The notes under the pieces: generated by a model
What the model was told of the DNA's origin: nothing
What the model saw: the letters and a program-made list of their open reading frames with translations, nothing else
Database searches by the model: none
Position numbers and translations under genes: made by a program
Shown: positions 61,619-64,000 of the stretch, piece by piece
Layout: every line of letters begins with the position of its first letter
Numbering within the stretch: position 1 is the first letter of the stretch
DNA from: Rotaria socialis
Lineage: Eukaryota > Rotifera > Eurotatoria > Philodinida > Philodinidae
Assembly: GCA_905331475.1 (NCBI GenBank)
Contig: CAJNYU010004518.1
Location: 186,001 to 250,000, forward strand
Reading direction: 5' to 3'
Length of the DNA stretch: 64,000 nt

Positions 61619-62405
61619 TTAAACACTAGCATGATGATTCATTATATGATTTGAAGATCCAGTTTGATAATTCTGTGGCGATGTTTTTGCATTTAATGCA
61701 TTTGCTAGTGCTTGACGTTCTTCATTAGTTAATACATTCATACATGTTTGAAAAATAGTTGCTATTGTCTAAAATTGAAATTTCAATAGATTTCTTTTAT
61801 TTATCAATAGCTAAAAACCAGAAATAACTTACTTGAACATGTCGTAAAATAGGTATCATACGTTGACCAACAACTGAATCAACTTCAATGGATGATTTAG
61901 CAAATGTATCAGCAAATAATTTAATTACATTTGGTACATTAGCATTATCTTGGCCAATAATCACCAGATTATATCTTACAGAAAAGAAAAATTCGAACAT
62001 AAGATTTTCCTTAAACAATGTATTCTACATACGATTCAATTAAATCACATAAATAACCATAAACATAAGGTGTTTCTTCAGTGTCTTCAAAAATCGAAAG
62101 TCAAGACAACCAAACTTGATGAAACTAGAGAGAGAGAGAAGAAAAGTGTGAAATTTATTTTTATGAAAAAACTTCTTTTTTTCTTACTTTATCAAGATTA
62201 TCGAGACACGAATTATTATATTTTAATATTTTAGTAACAGCACTAACAGCATTTTCAGTTGCAGTATTATTTTCAGGTGCACGACAATTCGGTGCCCCTA
62301 TCATTGTAAATAATCGTGGCAATGCTTCAGCACATGCACGTGCATAAACAGGACCACCGTTCATGCCCATTACACCAAATCCATATAGGCGACAGCTTGA
62401 CGAAT
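61619..62405 (-). pseudogene. IPO5: importin-5 (RanBP5) C-terminal relic
   Basis: Four exon-like pieces (62188-62405, 62033-62124, 61833-61974, 61619-61768) encode the last HEAT repeats of importin-5, the karyopherin that carries ribosomal proteins and histones into the nucleus. Recognisable blocks are ACAEALPRLFTMI, TATENAVSAVTKILKY, YGYLCDLIES and the final TNEERQALANAL. Splice borders are intact. The second piece has an in-frame TGA (62101-62103) at the position of a conserved Trp. In the first piece, the IRQAV block and the YGFGVMG block are in different frames (near 62385, a TA-type length change). Everything upstream (~850 codons) is absent. A 5'-truncated, twice-broken copy is best called a pseudogene; the functional gene should lie elsewhere. 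Confidence 0.85.
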
Positions 62406-62876
62406 CTTCAAATCAATAATCATAAAATAATCGAAACTTCTAAAGTATATAAAAAGAATTATTTAGAACAATTTCGAATGCTGAGAACCACCAGCTTTGG
62501 TTCAAAATGGTTGCTTAAATTCGATAACACCCGTAAAACGCATTCCCAGTGAGTTGCAAGAGATCAAACAAGACGGTTGTTCCGGTGTACAGGATGTAAA
62601 ACATTTGACCTTAGTTATACCGACGGAGGACAATAGATGACCGTAAAAAACAGAAAAAAGGAAATTTCACAGGATTTAAATAAAAATAAAGTTGAACAAT
62701 ATTTTTCTTTTTCGTCAAGTTTATTAAACACGCGTGTCTTCTAAAAACAGTAAGTTTAACAAGAATAAAATTTAAAATCAAGTATATATAGACGCTATAG
62801 GTAAAAACTCATAAAATATCAGGCCAAAATCAGAAAAACACTACTGCTGTGAGGTCTGCAAATATTAAAAGAAGAC

Positions 62877-63164
62877 CCCAGGTCGAACAGTCCGGCCTGG
62901 AAACGGCCCGTTCCGAGTAATTCCGTTGATTTTGTGGAAGCAGTATTCTGGTTGGAAATTTTTCCGGTGATTTCCGATCAATTCCTGCCGGAAAGCACCG
63001 GAACGTGGCAGGAATTCGCCGGAAAAGTCCGGCCGTATTTTTGACCGGAATACTGCTTCCATGTTTCAGCGATTTCCCGTGTTTTACTGCAGGATATGGT
63101 GACTTTCCCGCATATTCCATGGAGTATCATACGGGATCCAGTGGCTGGAATGTTCGACCTGGGG
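62877..63164. mobile_element. CCCAGG-ended MITE-like element, copy B
   Basis: A 288-base element starts CCCCAGGTCGAACAGTCCGG and ends with the inverse of CCCCAGGTCGAACATTCCAG, so the terminal inverted repeats are nearly perfect over ~20 bases. The interior is GC-rich and packed with TTCCGG/CCGGAA words and a TGGAAGCAG...ATTC word in inverted copies. It shares terminus and inner words with copy A at 36081. No transposase and no obvious target duplication. Small open frames here are by-products of GC content. Confidence 0.8.
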
Positions 63165-63188
63165 CCAAGTAATTTTGAAGAAAATAGT

Positions 63189-63530
63189 TTAGACACGTCC
63201 TATTTTCATCAGTGCCTTTGATATGAATGTTACGATTTCGGGAATAGAAATAAAGAACAATGCAATAATAATTAGTTCTATCATTTTGAGTATGGTCATG
63301 CTGTTGGAGATGGAAGCAACTACCAATTTCAAGCACGTCCAAATTTCATTAATGGCATCTTTTATATCACGGCGAATGGCTTGAAATAACTCGTGGGCAG
63401 TGATGACAGCATCGCTGTGCCTATTCATAACACCATAGACGAAGATTGAGAATAATAAAGCTATCATTGTATTGATACTGTTGTTATAAAAAATAAGTAT
63501 CATATCAAACACACTGCCTCCGAATCGCAA
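63189..63530 (-). CDS. small hydrophobic ORF, hypothetical
   Basis: A 113-aa open frame directly beside the CCCAGG element. It has two hydrophobic segments (about 20-35, TMIALLFSIFVYGV; and about 84-105, IELIIIALFFISIPEIV) separated by a charged amphipathic region (HELFQAIRRDIKDAINEIW). The composition looks protein-like and coherent. It may be one exon of a larger membrane-protein gene running off or broken by the element. No family recognised. Confidence 0.4.
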   Translation of the reverse strand: MRFGGSVFDMILIFYNNSINTMIALLFSIFVYGVMNRHSDAVITAHELFQAIRRDIKDAINEIWTCLKLVVASISNSMTILKMIELIIIALFFISIPEIVTFISKALMKIGRV

Positions 63531-64000
63531 GAGGCTATAGGGTGTGTATGCTTGAATGCATTCTTGTGGTGATTACATTGACATATTATTGGATGATTCA
63601 AAATTAAAAGGGCACATCATCATTATCCCTATCCATTCAATTAAATGTAGAAAGAGCACAAATAATGCAAGAATTACAAATGCGTCACCTAACCGAATCA
63701 TCTAAAAAACGATGTTTTACACCTAAAATTTGAATGAATATTTAAAAAGAGATCAAGACAGTGTTGGTAATGGACGTGTATAATCAGCAAAACAAAGTGT
63801 ATGGTACCCTAATGAAATTGAATTTACACACTGTTTTACACGACGTCTTTTTTACGAGAATTTTCATGTATTCATCCTTCAAAGAAAGAAAATTTATTAG
63901 TCAGCGGACAGAGCAGACAAAGAACACATTTTAAGGAAATCAATATGAAAGGCACTACCTATGGCGCCCTCTAAAAACTTTACTAATCGGTAGAAAAAAT
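63531..64000. other. right-hand end of window
   Basis: AT-rich; nothing that I can support as a gene, RNA or repeat. Confidence 0.4.

Noticed and set aside
57595..62103. TGA read as tryptophan (alternative genetic code), since TGA replaces Trp in both the GPCR copy and the importin relic
   Set aside because: TGA serves as the normal stop in PUM3 (30362) and the ART gene (5039), and both affected loci carry independent frameshifts, so they are pseudogenes.
62830..63196. Several overlapping minus-strand ORFs
   Set aside because: They lie inside the MITE-like element at 62877 and mirror its inverted repeats.
1..64000. CRISPR array, operon structure or bacterial origin of the window
   Set aside because: No regularly spaced repeats; spliceosomal introns, Pol III tRNA genes and metazoan genes show that it is eukaryotic nuclear DNA.

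Overview
This window looks like nuclear DNA of a small invertebrate animal, most likely a bdelloid rotifer (Adineta/Rotaria type). It is strongly AT-rich. Genes are split by many GT-AG introns, mostly 45-100 bases, with a few of 450-800. Animal housekeeping genes sit beside families known to be expanded in bdelloids: ADP-ribosyltransferase, divergent nuclear receptor and divergent rhodopsin-like GPCR. There is also an intronless GH28 pectinase-like gene of probable horizontal origin. No SSU or LSU rRNA is present, so the organism call is inference from gene content and intron style.

Layout. 1-10 kb: a five-exon ADP-ribosyltransferase (+), an intronless GNAT acetyltransferase (+), and a six-exon Thr/Ser/Met-rich membrane protein (-) whose exons are mostly too short to show as ORFs. 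10-22 kb: eleven-exon GTP-dependent PEPCK (-) between long gene-poor stretches. 22-26 kb: prefoldin subunit 5 (-), initiator tRNA-Met (-), tRNA-Asp (-) and a sphingomyelin-synthase-family enzyme (+). 26.8-30.4 kb: a complete fourteen-exon PUM3/PUF6 orthologue (+). 30.7-32.6 kb: remains of a papain-type cysteine protease (-) and of an ACSF2-like acyl-CoA synthetase (+). 33.7-41 kb: a repeat-rich island with three identical tRNA-Leu(AAG) genes. It also holds two hAT-type non-autonomous elements with exact 8-bp target duplications, a CCCAGG-ended element, a possible solo LTR and short tandem repeats. 42.8-44.8 kb: a three-exon nuclear receptor (-). 46.8-47.7 kb: a candidate inverted-repeat element. 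49-58.3 kb: an intact GPCR (+), a thirteen-exon ERICH3 orthologue (-), the GH28 gene (-), then a broken paralogue of the same GPCR (+). 59.6-62.4 kb: a small four-exon membrane protein (-) and a 5'-truncated importin-5 relic (-). 62.9-63.5 kb: a second CCCAGG-family element and a small hydrophobic ORF.

The genes do not form a pathway or operon. The main themes are conserved single-copy housekeeping genes (PEPCK, PFDN5, PUM3, ERICH3), lineage-expanded families (ART, NR, GPCR), relics of duplicated genes, and a dense patch of non-autonomous DNA transposons. Exon models were built by hand. Each one given with exon coordinates closes in frame, with GT-AG borders at every intron. Alignment to transcripts or to other bdelloid genomes has not been done.
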